64,000 bases of DNA from NCBI RefSeq assembly GCF_016735115.1, contig NZ_JAERQJ010000006.1, positions 124,001-188,000 on the forward strand. Reading direction: 5' to 3'. This stretch comes from Aquimarina mytili (GTDB lineage: Bacteria > Bacteroidota > Bacteroidia > Flavobacteriales > Flavobacteriaceae). The translations under genes were made by a program, and so were the position numbers. Of the stretch, positions 1 to 7,510 are shown piece after piece (the first letter of the stretch is position 1; every line of letters starts with the position of its first letter). The notes under the pieces are model-generated. The model was not told the origin of the DNA, searched no databases, and saw only the letters and a program-made list of their open reading frames with translations.

Positions 1-1229
1 TTACCTGAGAAATCCATAAAACCAATAGCACCACCATAGAAATCACGATTTATGGTTTCGTATTTTTCTATTAGTTGCATGGCCATATGTTTTGGTGCAC
101 CACTCAAGGTTCCTGCAGGGAAGGTGTCTGCAACGACTTGCATTGTTGTTGTATCTGCGTGTTTTTTACCAGTTACTTTGCTTACCAGGTGAATTACATG
201 AGAGTAAAATTGAATCTCACGATATGTTTCTACGGTTACGTTGCTTCCATTACGACTTAGGTCATTGCGAGCTAAATCAACCAACATTACATGCTCTGCA
301 TTTTCTTTTTCGTCGACAGATAATTTTTTGGCAAGTTCTGCGTCTTGTTCATCGTTACCTGTACGCTTAAATGTTCCTGCAATGGGGTGAATTTCGGCAA
401 TTTGATCTTTAACAATCAATTGAGCTTCGGGAGAACTTCCAAAAATTTTAAAATCTCCATAATCAAAATAAAACAAATATGGTGATGGATTAATACTTCG
501 TAAAGCCCTATACACGTTAAACTCATCTCCTTTAAATTTTTGTGAGAACCTCTTGGAGAGTACAAGCTGAAACACATCTCCTCGTTGACAGTGTTTTTTT
601 GCTAGCGCAACATGTTCTTTATATTGCTCATCGTTAAGGTTAGAGGTAGTATCACCAAGGGTAGAGAAATTATAGGAGGCAAAGTTTTTAACATTTAGCA
701 GCGATTCAATTTCTGCAATATTGCTATCAGAATCATAGCAATGTGCAAAAATATAGGCTTCATTGTTAAAGTGGTTGATAGCAATGATGTTTTGATATAC
801 CGCATATTGCATATCGGGAATGTCTAAAGTACCTTCTTTTTTGGTGATGCTAATATTTTCGAAATAGCGAACTGCATCGTAAGAAATATAACCAAAAAGC
901 CCATTGTTAATGAATTTGAAATCACTTTTAGAGGTTTCAAATTGTTGACCAAAGTGTTCAATAATCTCTGGAATATTAGTTTCTGGAGTAATTGAAATTT
1001 TATCAGTGGTTTTATCAGGAAAAGATCGGTAAATAGTTTCGTTCTCAACCTTAATATGGGCAATGGGATTGCAGCAGATATATGAAAAACTATTTTCATT
1101 GCCCCTATAATCACTACTTTCTAATAGAAGGCTATTAGGGTAGCGATCTCTAATTTTTAGATAAACACTTACTGGGGTAATTGTGTCTGCCAGTATTTGT
1201 TTATAGTGTGTGGTTAGTTTATACTTCAT
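1..1229 (-). CDS. trpE: Anthranilate synthase component I (partial, C-terminus outside window)
   Basis: Conceptual translation of the minus strand from the ATG at 1229 reads MKYKLTTHYKQILADTITPV and runs open to the window edge. It contains the chorismate-binding segments DVFQLVLSKRFSQ, PSPYLFYF, GSSPEAQL, HPIAGT and DLARNDLSR, diagnostic of TrpE, which with TrpG converts chorismate and glutamine to anthranilate, the first step of tryptophan synthesis. About 410 of the usual 460-500 residues are present. The HPIAGTFKRTG segment fits TrpE rather than isochorismate or aminodeoxychorismate synthases, and the Trp-rich leader peptide directly upstream (1339-1401) settles the assignment. Expression is therefore likely controlled by Trp-dependent attenuation. 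The remaining trp genes should lie beyond the left edge. Confidence 0.95.
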   Translation of the reverse strand, partial: MKYKLTTHYKQILADTITPVSVYLKIRDRYPNSLLLESSDYRGNENSFSYICCNPIAHIKVENETIYRSFPDKTTDKISITPETNIPEIIEHFGQQFETSKSDFKFINNGLFGYISYDAVRYFENISITKKEGTLDIPDMQYAVYQNIIAINHFNNEAYIFAHCYDSDSNIAEIESLLNVKNFASYNFSTLGDTTSNLNDEQYKEHVALAKKHCQRGDVFQLVLSKRFSQKFKGDEFNVYRALRSINPSPYLFYFDYGDFKIFGSSPEAQLIVKDQIAEIHPIAGTFKRTGNDEQDAELAKKLSVDEKENAEHVMLVDLARNDLSRNGSNVTVETYREIQFYSHVIHLVSKVTGKKHADTTTMQVVADTFPAGTLSGAPKHMAMQLIEKYETINRDFYGGAIGFMDFSG

Positions 1230-1276
1230 TTATATATTCTTTAATTTTGATTATATCACCCCTTTTAAATCAGTAA

Positions 1277-1310
1277 CAAAAAAAAGGCTTGTCGTGATTT
1301 GACAAGCCTT
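1277..1310 (-). terminator. trp attenuator terminator
   Basis: On the minus strand AAGGCTTGTC (1310-1301) pairs perfectly with GACAAGCCTT around a short loop, followed by a run of eight or more U. It lies between the leader peptide and trpE. Its loop and 3' arm contain TCACGAC, complementary to GTCGTGA inside the end of the leader ORF (1350-1344), giving an antiterminator. GTCGTGA is in turn sequestered by an upstream hairpin (TCTC/GAGA plus ACGA/TCGT) beginning just after the Trp codons. Confidence 0.85.
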
Positions 1311-1338
1311 GGTATGTTTACTTAACACAATATAGGAT

Positions 1339-1401
1339 CTATCTCACGACGCTTTCGTTCTGAGAAGACCACCACCAAATATTTGTTAAGATTATGTTCA
1401 T
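1339..1401 (-). CDS. trpL: trp operon leader peptide with three consecutive Trp codons
   Basis: A 20-codon ORF on the minus strand starts with ATG at 1401, reads MNIILTNI, then TGG TGG TGG (1377-1369), then SSQNESVVR and stops with TAG at 1339. It lies between a Bacteroidetes-type promoter and a terminator hairpin upstream of trpE. Three adjacent Trp codons just upstream of competing hairpins are the hallmark of ribosome-stalling attenuators. The peptide itself probably has no function beyond sensing charged tRNA-Trp. It is too short to be called automatically. Certainty is high because codons, position and RNA structures agree. Confidence 0.9.
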   Translation of the reverse strand: MNIILTNIWWWSSQNESVVR

Positions 1402-1418
1402 GTTTCTTATTATTGATT

Positions 1419-1426
1419 CAAATATA
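1419..1426 (-). promoter_or_regulatory. Promoter -7 box of the trp leader
   Basis: The minus strand carries TATATTTG, an exact match to the Bacteroidetes TAnnTTTG box, with a TTG trinucleotide 21 bases upstream. Transcription would begin near 1413, leaving about 12 bases before the leader-peptide ATG. Confidence 0.7.
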
Positions 1427-1456
1427 TAAATTAATTATAATTCTAAACAACAAAAA

Positions 1457-2017
1457 TTACATTTTTAAGTCTACCGCTAATTCGAACTCATCGCTAATCG
1501 CTTTATCTCCAAGATTATCAAAGAAACTTCCAGATCCGTATTTAATATCATACTTTGTTCTATCTACTTTTAATGTAGTTGAAGCAGCATCTCCTTTTAT
1601 TGCCAAATCAAACTGAATAGGATTTGTTTTTCCTTTTATAGTTAGATCTCCAGCAATTTTATATCCTTTGTCTACTTTCTTTGCTTTTGTAACTACAAGT
1701 TTTGCTGTTTTATGCTTATCAATACTAAAAAAATCGTCAGAGCTCAGATGTCCTTCTAATTTTTCTTTTCCTTTTCCGGCTTCCAAATCTGTTACAGTAA
1801 GTGAAGTCATATCTACTGTAAATTCTCCACTGGTAATACTTTCACCTTCAAAAACCAGGAATCCTTCGGATAGTTTTAATGTTCCGGTATGTTGCCCAGT
1901 AACTTTTTTACCTGTCCAGTTAATGGTACCTTCTTTAATTTCTTTTTTCTGTGCCAAAACAGAGGTTGTAGCAATAATGGCAATAGCTAAGATTAGTGAT
2001 TTAAGTTTAGTTTTCAT
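1457..2017 (-). CDS. YceI family periplasmic protein
   Basis: 186 residues. An N-terminal signal peptide (hydrophobic stretch about residues 5-22 ending in VLAQ) is followed by the YceI lipocalin-like barrel: KVTGQHTGTLKLSEGFLVFEGESITSG..., DLEAGKGKEKLEGHLSSDDFF, YKIAGDLTIKGKTNPIQFD. The family binds isoprenoid-type lipids in a beta-barrel; the cellular role here is unknown. The gene follows the MarR-type regulator by 26 bases on the same strand, so the two likely form one operon. A second, longer YceI lipoprotein is at 56407-57078. Confidence 0.9.
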   Translation of the reverse strand: MKTKLKSLILAIAIIATTSVLAQKKEIKEGTINWTGKKVTGQHTGTLKLSEGFLVFEGESITSGEFTVDMTSLTVTDLEAGKGKEKLEGHLSSDDFFSIDKHKTAKLVVTKAKKVDKGYKIAGDLTIKGKTNPIQFDLAIKGDAASTTLKVDRTKYDIKYGSGSFFDNLGDKAISDEFELAVDLKM

Positions 2018-2043
2018 GATTTTAAAATTAAATAGTTAATAAT

Positions 2044-2496
2044 TTATGTTCTTAGTTTATTTAATAATTTATTTAGAAGGTTTAAATCTTCTTTAGATAA
2101 GTTTTTAGTAATCCTATTTTCAAAATCAGCCATAATTGGACTAACTTTTTTAAGAAAATTCTTGCCTTCTTCTGTAATAGAAATTTCTACTTTTCTTCTG
2201 TTAGACTTACAAGTAATTCTTTTTGCGTATCCTTTATTTATTAGTTTGTCAACAAGTCGAGTGGTATTACTCATTTTGCTAACCATTCTTTCCTGTATGG
2301 TGCTAAGATTTGCAGGCTTGTCTTTTTGACCTTGCAGAATGCGGAGTACATTAAACTGTTGTAGGGATATATCATAGGCTTTAAGCTCAATGTTGATTTT
2401 ATCCATTACCCAGTTTTCTGTATATAATAAATTTACAATGGCTCTTCTGGATAAAGGGAGCTTAACTTCTGTTTTTATGATGTCTTCTATATTCAA
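2044..2496 (-). CDS. MarR family transcriptional regulator
   Basis: About 150 residues from the TTG at 2496 (LNIEDIIKTEVKLPLSRR). The winged-helix core is clear: ISLQQFNVLRILQGQKDKPANLSTIQERMVSKMSNTTRLVDKLINKGYAKRITCKSNRRKVEISITEEGKNFL. An upstream in-frame TTG at 2523 also exists, but it lies inside the predicted promoter/operator, so the later TTG is preferred; both are inferences. It is cotranscribed with the YceI gene downstream and probably represses this operon through the tandem palindromes at its own start. The ligand is unknown. Confidence 0.85.
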   Translation of the reverse strand: MNIEDIIKTEVKLPLSRRAIVNLLYTENWVMDKINIELKAYDISLQQFNVLRILQGQKDKPANLSTIQERMVSKMSNTTRLVDKLINKGYAKRITCKSNRRKVEISITEEGKNFLKKVSPIMADFENRITKNLSKEDLNLLNKLLNKLRT

Positions 2497-2525
2497 TTGT
2501 AAGTACAATATTTGTATATACAAAT
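2496..2525. promoter_or_regulatory. Tandem palindromic operators at the MarR promoter
   Basis: ATTTGTATATACAAAT (2510-2525) is a perfect 16-bp palindrome. It abuts ATTGTA-AG-TACAAT (2496-2509), another inverted repeat. On the minus strand TACATTTG (2528-2521) matches the Bacteroidetes -7 box, so one palindrome overlaps the promoter and the other the initially transcribed region. This fits autorepression by the adjacent MarR protein. Confidence 0.6.
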
Positions 2526-2734
2526 GTATGTGATTTTCTGTTTTAGAAATTATAAATTGATATTAATTCTTTGTTAAAGTTAATTTTTGGGTTAGGTTAA
2601 ATAGTATTATTGCTAAGCAAAATATATAACTGTTGATATGGTATTTGTAAAAAAAACCTAAAATATTAAAGTAATGTGCGGAAACCTTGTTAATTTTCTT
2701 TTTCTTGTTTAATGGTTTTAATAAATTAGTGTAT

Positions 2735-3256
2735 ATGTCAAAATGGGTTGTATGTATTGGGATCGTATTGTTCTTTATTAACTGTAAAGGAGAGCAACAA
2801 GTTGCACTTGAGGCTACTGATGTTTTTAAGAGCAAAGGTGTAGAGATACCTATATATGATTTTAAAAGCTTTGAGCCTTTATTAAAGATCAATGACGGAA
2901 AAACAAGGGTGATTAATTTTTGGGCCACGTGGTGTAAACCATGTGTTGCTGAATTGCCTTATTTTGAATTGATAAATAGTAGATATCCTTATAATGAGGT
3001 TGAGGTTATATTAGTTAGTTTAGATTTACCAGGGCATATTGAAGGTAAGCTTATTCCTTTTGTGAAAAAACAAAAAATTGAAAGCAAAGTAATTTTATTA
3101 GATGATCCAGATGCTAATAGTTGGATTCCTAAAGTAAGTAAAGAATGGTCAGGTTCTATACCGGCGACGATAATATATAATGGAAATACAAGCAAGTTTT
3201 TTGAACGATCTTTTACATATAATGAGTTAGAGAAAGAATTGAAAAAAATGCTTTAA
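2735..3256 (+). CDS. TlpA/ResA-like thioredoxin-fold lipoprotein
   Basis: 173 residues from the ATG at 2735, which directly precedes a lipoprotein signal (WVVCIGIVLFFINC, lipobox Cys 17). The thioredoxin fold carries the redox motif WCKPC (Cys67, Cys70) in INFWATWCKPCVAELP and the cis-Pro region SIPATIIYN. Family members reduce or oxidise disulfides of exported proteins on the periplasmic side. The gene heads a plus-strand run with a second redoxin (31 bases later) and two rhodaneses, suggesting envelope thiol/sulfur redox work. An earlier in-frame start at 2687 would add a non-signal extension and is rejected. Confidence 0.88.
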   Translation: MSKWVVCIGIVLFFINCKGEQQVALEATDVFKSKGVEIPIYDFKSFEPLLKINDGKTRVINFWATWCKPCVAELPYFELINSRYPYNEVEVILVSLDLPGHIEGKLIPFVKKQKIESKVILLDDPDANSWIPKVSKEWSGSIPATIIYNGNTSKFFERSFTYNELEKELKKML

Positions 3257-3287
3257 AAAAATGGATTAAGTACAATACACCATAACT

Positions 3288-3914
3288 ATGAGAACTTTAA
3301 AGATATTGGTCGGAGTAGCTTTTGTAATTGCGATAAGTGCTTTTGCAATAGATAAAGTTTCTGTTTCTGAAACAGATGATGGATATGCAATAGGAGATTT
3401 TGCAACTGATTTTGAACTAAGGAATGTTGATGATACTATGGTTTCATTATCAGATTATAAAGATGCTAAAGGGTTTATTGTAATTTTTACTTGTAATCAT
3501 TGTCCGTATTCGGTGGCTTATGAGGATAGGATTATTGAATTGGATAATATGTTTAAATCTAAAGGATATCCGGTGATCGCTATTAATCCAAATAATCCAA
3601 AAGCATATCCAGATGATAGTTTTGAAAATATGAAGATAAGAGCAAAAGAAAAAGGATTTACTTTTCCTTATTTATTTGATGATGGGCAACACATATATCC
3701 TCAATATGGTGCTACCAAAACACCACATGTGTATGTGTTGGAAAAAACTCAAAATGGAAATGTTGTTAAATATATTGGCGCAATAGATAATAATTATAAA
3801 GACGCTTCTGCTGCAAATAAGAAATATGTGCAAGATGCAGTACATGCATTACTAAAAGGAGAAAAAGTTCCTGTAGAAATAACCAAAGCGATTGGTTGTA
3901 GCATAAAAGCATAG
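3288..3914 (+). CDS. Exported redoxin (AhpC/TSA-type thioredoxin family)
   Basis: 208 residues with an N-terminal signal segment (LKILVGVAFVIAISAFA). The fold is peroxiredoxin/thioredoxin-like: GDFATDFELRNVDDTMVSLSDYKDAKGFIVIFTCNHCPYSVAYEDRI with a CxxC motif at Cys69/Cys72 (CNHC), then YPVIAINPNN and GATKTPHVYVL. The CNHCPY motif is typical of a bacterial family of single-domain redoxins of unknown substrate. It probably acts in the periplasm together with the TlpA lipoprotein just upstream. Confidence 0.85.
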   Translation: MRTLKILVGVAFVIAISAFAIDKVSVSETDDGYAIGDFATDFELRNVDDTMVSLSDYKDAKGFIVIFTCNHCPYSVAYEDRIIELDNMFKSKGYPVIAINPNNPKAYPDDSFENMKIRAKEKGFTFPYLFDDGQHIYPQYGATKTPHVYVLEKTQNGNVVKYIGAIDNNYKDASAANKKYVQDAVHALLKGEKVPVEITKAIGCSIKA

Positions 3915-4034
3915 TTTTTTGATTTTTTATATAAAATAAATGAAGGTATAATTTTATACATTTCGTATAGGACTCCTATATTTGTGATATAAATAAACAA
4001 AAGCAGTCCAATTTTAATACAAAATATTTTATAA

Positions 4035-4349
4035 ATGGCAGAAGATATCACACAAGAAGAATGGCAAGAGCGTATTGCTAATGATGATAATGCAATAATT
4101 TTAGATGTAAGAACAGAAGAAGAAGTAGAGGATGGTTTTATCCCAAATATGCTTAATATAGATATTCGCAAAGGTCAGGGATTCTTGGATGAGGTTGATA
4201 AACTTGATAAAAGTAAAAACTACTATGTGTATTGCCGATCTGGAGCGCGTAGTGCGCAAGCCTGTACTCTAATGGGGCAGATGGGATTTGAGACTACCTA
4301 TAATTTGATAGGAGGTTTTATGGAATGGGATGGCGAAACAGCAGAATAA
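4035..4349 (+). CDS. Cytoplasmic single-domain rhodanese
   Basis: 104 residues with no signal peptide. Rhodanese landmarks: IILDVRTEEEVEDGFIPNMLNIDIR, the active-site loop CRSGAR with nucleophile Cys67, and the C-terminal YNLIGGFMEW. Such proteins carry persulfide sulfur between donors and acceptors. It sits 11 bases upstream of a second, exported rhodanese, so the pair handles sulfur on both sides of the inner membrane. Confidence 0.9.
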   Translation: MAEDITQEEWQERIANDDNAIILDVRTEEEVEDGFIPNMLNIDIRKGQGFLDEVDKLDKSKNYYVYCRSGARSAQACTLMGQMGFETTYNLIGGFMEWDGETAE

Positions 4350-4360
4350 TTTAGTGTCAT

Positions 4361-4756
4361 ATGAAAGTAACACCCTTTTTATTATTATCCTTTTTTTTCT
4401 TAACCACATATAGTTGTAAAGAAACAAACAAAGATAGTGCTATCGAACTCATCACTGTAGAAGAGATGGATTCGTTGTTAGAGATAAGCAAAGTACAATT
4501 AATTGATGTTAGAACGCCCAAAGAATATGCTGAAGGACATATAGAAGGAGCTGTTAATATTGATTTTAGGGATGAAAATTTTGAAGCTCTTATCGCTAAA
4601 GTTGACAAATCAAAGCCGGTAGCCGTGTATTGTGGCCGTGGTGGTAGAAGTGGTAAATGTTCGGCATTTATGAAAAAAGCTGGATTTACGAAGATTTATG
4701 ATCTCGACGGCGGGATAACCGAATGGAAATTTAAAGGTAAAAAAGTGATTAGATAA
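4361..4756 (+). CDS. Rhodanese-like lipoprotein
   Basis: 131 residues. A lipoprotein signal (FLLLSFFFLTTYSC) precedes a rhodanese domain: VQLIDVRTPKEYAEGHIEGAVNIDFRD, the active loop CGRGGRSGKC with candidate nucleophile Cys91, and KIYDLDGGITEWK. It is predicted to be anchored in the envelope and to transfer sulfane sulfur or sense it. It is translated from a start 11 bases after the cytoplasmic rhodanese and ends the operon before the strong hairpin at 4778-4811. Confidence 0.9.
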   Translation: MKVTPFLLLSFFFLTTYSCKETNKDSAIELITVEEMDSLLEISKVQLIDVRTPKEYAEGHIEGAVNIDFRDENFEALIAKVDKSKPVAVYCGRGGRSGKCSAFMKKAGFTKIYDLDGGITEWKFKGKKVIR

Positions 4757-4777
4757 TATATTGATACGAATAAAAAC

Positions 4778-4811
4778 AAAAAAGTGCTTCTTGATCAAGA
4801 AGCACTTTTTT
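4778..4811. terminator. Bidirectional terminator after the rhodanese operon
   Basis: A perfect palindrome (arms GTGCTTCTTGA/TCAAGAAGCAC) flanked by six A on one side and six T on the other. It ends the rhodanese operon. Before island insertion it would also have lain directly downstream of ssrA on the opposite strand. Confidence 0.85.
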
Positions 4812-4817
4812 GTTTGA

Positions 4818-4830
4818 TGTGGAGTCGGAG
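4818..4830. repeat. att core copy, outer left
   Basis: TGTGGAGTCGGAG, identical over 13 bases to 24894-24906. It follows the core-genome terminator at 4778-4811 and so is the likely true attL of the island or of the oldest insertion. Confidence 0.7.
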
Positions 4831-4916
4831 AAGGCTGAAGTGTTAAGAATTGATCCGGTGGATCAATTTAGCGCAAGCGCCAGCTGATGTGCCTGCGGAA
4901 TCCCCCGAAAGCACAA

Positions 4917-4938
4917 AATCCTGCCATTTGGCAGGATT
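4917..4938 (-). terminator. Hairpin adjacent to the inner left att copy
   Basis: AATCCTGCC and GGCAGGATT form a 9-bp stem around ATTT. On the minus strand it is followed by TTTG. Its place, directly beside an att core, matches the hairpins beside the other two att copies. Confidence 0.55.
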
Positions 4939-4941
4939 GAA

Positions 4942-4954
4942 GTGGAGTCGGAGG
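4942..4954. repeat. att core copy, inner left
   Basis: GTGGAGTCGGAGG, identical over 13 bases to 24895-24907 of the right junction. Either this or the copy at 4818 is the functional attL. Confidence 0.6.
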
Positions 4955-5070
4955 CTATTGAACTATTAGTGTCTTGTTAATAACAGTTTATAAATATATC
5001 AAGCTGTTAGACATCTAAATAAGGTAATTGTTTATTTTTGTTATAGTTTAGAATAGTATCTAAATATAAC

Positions 5071-5096
5071 ATAATTGTCGACTAGGTTGTCGACTA
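5071..5096 (+). repeat. Left subterminal repeat (candidate integrase arm sites)
   Basis: ATAATTGTCGAC, four variable bases (TAGG), then TTGTCGACTA. The same arrangement in the same orientation occurs at 24826-24851 near the right end. Each unit is itself a tandem of TTGTCGAC. Placement just inside both att ends suggests integrase or excisionase arm-binding sites. Confidence 0.6.
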
Positions 5097-5109
5097 TAAT
5101 ATTCAATTA

Positions 5110-6369
5110 ATGACCTCAACATTCTTTTTAAAACGTCCGAAATCTGAAAAGGAAACATTAATTATTTTTTCGTGTTACTTTAAAAGCGAAGGAAAGAAGT
5201 TTTTGTATTCTACAGGCGAGAAGATAAAACCAATAAATTGGGATCAACAGAATAAACAACCTATTCTAAAAGGTAAACATAAGACTGCAAGTAGTAGCAT
5301 TATCAAACTACAACTGAACCGATACCCAGATGCTTTTGAGTTAATACAAAATAGATGTAAAGCAATGGGAGAAGATTTTACTTCACAAATCTTAAAAAGG
5401 GAGTTTGATACCATTTTCAAGAAAGCACCAACAGGAAAGAATACGTTTTATGATGCATTTGATGAGTTTATGGACTATAAGATTAAAATGCAAGAATGGT
5501 CACCTTCTACAATTAAGCGGTATAAGAATATCAAAAACATATTACAAGATTTTGAGAAGCAAACGAGCTATAACCTAACGTTTAGCAATATAAATGAAGT
5601 TTTTCACGCAGACTTTACAGATTATTGTATGAATATTCGTGGTCATATTAATAATACGTATTCCAGAAACCTTGGACTGTTCAAGACGTTTATGTTTTGG
5701 GCTTTAAAAAAGGGATATACTTACAATAATATATTTCTAAGCTTTGAGAAGAAAAAGAGAGTTGTGACTAAACAGATAGCTTTGACTAAAATTGATTTAC
5801 AGAATCTAATGCATTATGATTTTAAAAATGAACGATTAAAGAAAGTTAGAGATGTATTTGTATTCTCTTGTGTTACAGGAATGAGGTTTGGAGAATTGCA
5901 ATTATTTGAAAAAGAAGACATAGTAAATAATTCTATTGTTTTAAAAGAGGAAAAAGATACAGAGAAAGAATCTCGTGCCATACCATTAAACGAAATATCA
6001 CTACACATTCTGCGTAAGTATGATTATCAATTACCATTGATAGCTAATCAAAAACAGAACGAATATATCAAAGAAGTTTTTAAGAAAGCAGGGTATACCG
6101 ATGAGGTAGTAAAGACGACTACAAAAGGAAAAGAGAATATACGAGTGACGATGCCATATTATGAACGTATTAGTACGCATACAGCACGTAGAACGTTTAT
6201 TACGATGATGAAAAAAGAAGGGTTATCTGATAAATTAATAGCATCGATAACAGGACATAGGGATATGAAAACGTTAAATCAGTATTATCAGGTAGATGAT
6301 GCTTCCAAAGTGGAAGCCGTAAATGAAGTTTTTAACATGGATATTGGTCTATTAAAGAGAGTGAATTAA
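5110..6369 (+). CDS. Tyrosine-type site-specific integrase
   Basis: 419 residues. The N-terminal arm-binding region (about 1-100) begins FFLKRPKSEKETLIIFSCYFKSEGKKFLYSTGEKI, as in Bacteroidetes integrases. A SAM-like core-binding domain follows (about 110-215). The catalytic domain has Arg259 (TGMRFGEL), His357-x-x-Arg360 (HTARRTF), His383 (TGHRDMKT) and Tyr392. All catalytic residues are present, so it should be active in integration and excision of the island at ssrA. The gene is transcribed inward and its stop abuts the start of the next gene, suggesting coexpression. Confidence 0.95.
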   Translation: MTSTFFLKRPKSEKETLIIFSCYFKSEGKKFLYSTGEKIKPINWDQQNKQPILKGKHKTASSSIIKLQLNRYPDAFELIQNRCKAMGEDFTSQILKREFDTIFKKAPTGKNTFYDAFDEFMDYKIKMQEWSPSTIKRYKNIKNILQDFEKQTSYNLTFSNINEVFHADFTDYCMNIRGHINNTYSRNLGLFKTFMFWALKKGYTYNNIFLSFEKKKRVVTKQIALTKIDLQNLMHYDFKNERLKKVRDVFVFSCVTGMRFGELQLFEKEDIVNNSIVLKEEKDTEKESRAIPLNEISLHILRKYDYQLPLIANQKQNEYIKEVFKKAGYTDEVVKTTTKGKENIRVTMPYYERISTHTARRTFITMMKKEGLSDKLIASITGHRDMKTLNQYYQVDDASKVEAVNEVFNMDIGLLKRVN

Positions 6370-7422
6370 ATGAAGAGAAAGGGGTTTGGTTTAGAAATAA
6401 AACTAGAAGAAGGGTCAAAAATAGGTACTATTCAGTTAAGCGATGAAACTGCAAAGTATTTAAATGAAATATCAGGCGAGAAAACTTATGTAGATTATCT
6501 TAAAGAGTTTTTAGTTGAGGAAGAGAATTTTGAAAAAGTGGATAAGGCTGTTATGCAGTGTATGGAAGATGCCTTGCCAAAGGATATAAAAGAGAATTGC
6601 AAACATTGTAAAGGAGAGACCAAGGATGAAGGTTATAAGGCTTGTACAAAATATTATCTCCAAATGAAAGCAACTTTTTCTATGGCAGCAGAAGAGTTTG
6701 TAAACATAGTTTTGAGTCATAAACATATTTATGATAACAAGTATGAATTGCAAAGGTTGACAATCAATTTTTTCAATTGTTTGAATTTTGTTAAAGGTAG
6801 AGGGATAATGTTTGTTGATTTAGAGAAGTTATCTCGTTATGCTTTAGACGCTAATTTCAAATCATTATCTCAAGTTTTTAGGGACTCCAGGATTTTGAAA
6901 AGTTTGGAGATAATAAATAATTCTTTAAACTCTCTGGGTGATCAAGAAATAGAAAACAAGGTGCTTCAGAAAGAAGATGAGAACTATATAGAACTTCAGA
7001 AAGAGTTTTTTGAGAAGAAGCAAGAAGTTTATGAAAAAAAGCTACTCATAGAAAAAGAGAAAAGTAATCTTAATCAAATAAGTGAAAAGGTCAAGAAAAC
7101 AAAGCAACCAAAAAACAAGAATTTCAGCCAGAAACAAATAGCAATAGCATATTTTATTAAAGGAATTGTGATTACTTCTGATAATTATTTGGAAATATTA
7201 AGAAAACACTCCAGTACTAAAAGTGAAAAAATTCTTCAAAAAAGAATTAATAAACCAAATGAATTAACAAGATTGAGTGAGAATAAAACAGCCGATTCAA
7301 AACATCTCAAGGATTTAGAAGAAGCCAAGAGGTTGTTAAGTAGTATGAAAGATAAGAAAGCAGTAAATGATTTAGAAGCGATAATATCTACGTTTAAGAG
7401 TAATTATCATTCTTATTATTAA
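6370..7422 (+). CDS. Unknown island protein with coiled coil, co-transcribed with the integrase
   Basis: 350 residues beginning immediately after the integrase stop codon. The N-terminal third has a CKHCKGE plus C motif. A charged coiled coil follows at about 195-250 (EIENKVLQKEDENYIELQKEFFEKKQEVYEKK). The C-terminal third (QKQIAIAYFIKGIVITSDNYLEILRKH..., LTRLSENKTADSKHLKDLEEAKRLLSSMKDKKAVNDLEAIIS) resembles a tail often seen in Bacteroidetes mobile-element proteins of unknown function. I do not recognise a named family. Its position suggests a role in integration, excision or regulation of the element; this is inference. Confidence 0.75.
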   Translation: MKRKGFGLEIKLEEGSKIGTIQLSDETAKYLNEISGEKTYVDYLKEFLVEEENFEKVDKAVMQCMEDALPKDIKENCKHCKGETKDEGYKACTKYYLQMKATFSMAAEEFVNIVLSHKHIYDNKYELQRLTINFFNCLNFVKGRGIMFVDLEKLSRYALDANFKSLSQVFRDSRILKSLEIINNSLNSLGDQEIENKVLQKEDENYIELQKEFFEKKQEVYEKKLLIEKEKSNLNQISEKVKKTKQPKNKNFSQKQIAIAYFIKGIVITSDNYLEILRKHSSTKSEKILQKRINKPNELTRLSENKTADSKHLKDLEEAKRLLSSMKDKKAVNDLEAIISTFKSNYHSYY

Positions 7423-7484
7423 GGTAACAACCATTCAATTACCATACATGAGAGGTAATAATCTTATTCTCTAATGACCTTTAC

Positions 7485-7507
7485 ACCAGTAAAATTAAAA
7501 TACTGGT
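7485..7507. promoter_or_regulatory. Inverted repeat upstream of the HTH gene
   Basis: ACCAGTA and TACTGGT flank nine A/T bases and end four bases before the ATG at 7511. It is a plausible operator for the small HTH protein that follows. Confidence 0.4.
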
Positions 7508-7510
7508 ACA

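Larger units (their letters stand above)
4831..5109. other. Left-end non-coding segment of the island
   Basis: No gene. It contains the inverted repeat TTGATCC-GGT-GGATCAA, a GC-richer tract (4870-4910), a 9-bp stem hairpin AATCCTGCC/GGCAGGATT (4917-4938), the second att copy (4942-4954), then AT-rich DNA with the paired GTCGAC repeats (5071-5096) before the integrase start. The part between the two att copies (4831-4941) may be the remnant of an earlier insertion. Confidence 0.6.

Noticed and set aside
75-370. Plus-strand ORFs of 61 and 92 residues
   Set aside because: They lie antisense inside trpE, whose minus-strand frame is open and has clear family motifs.
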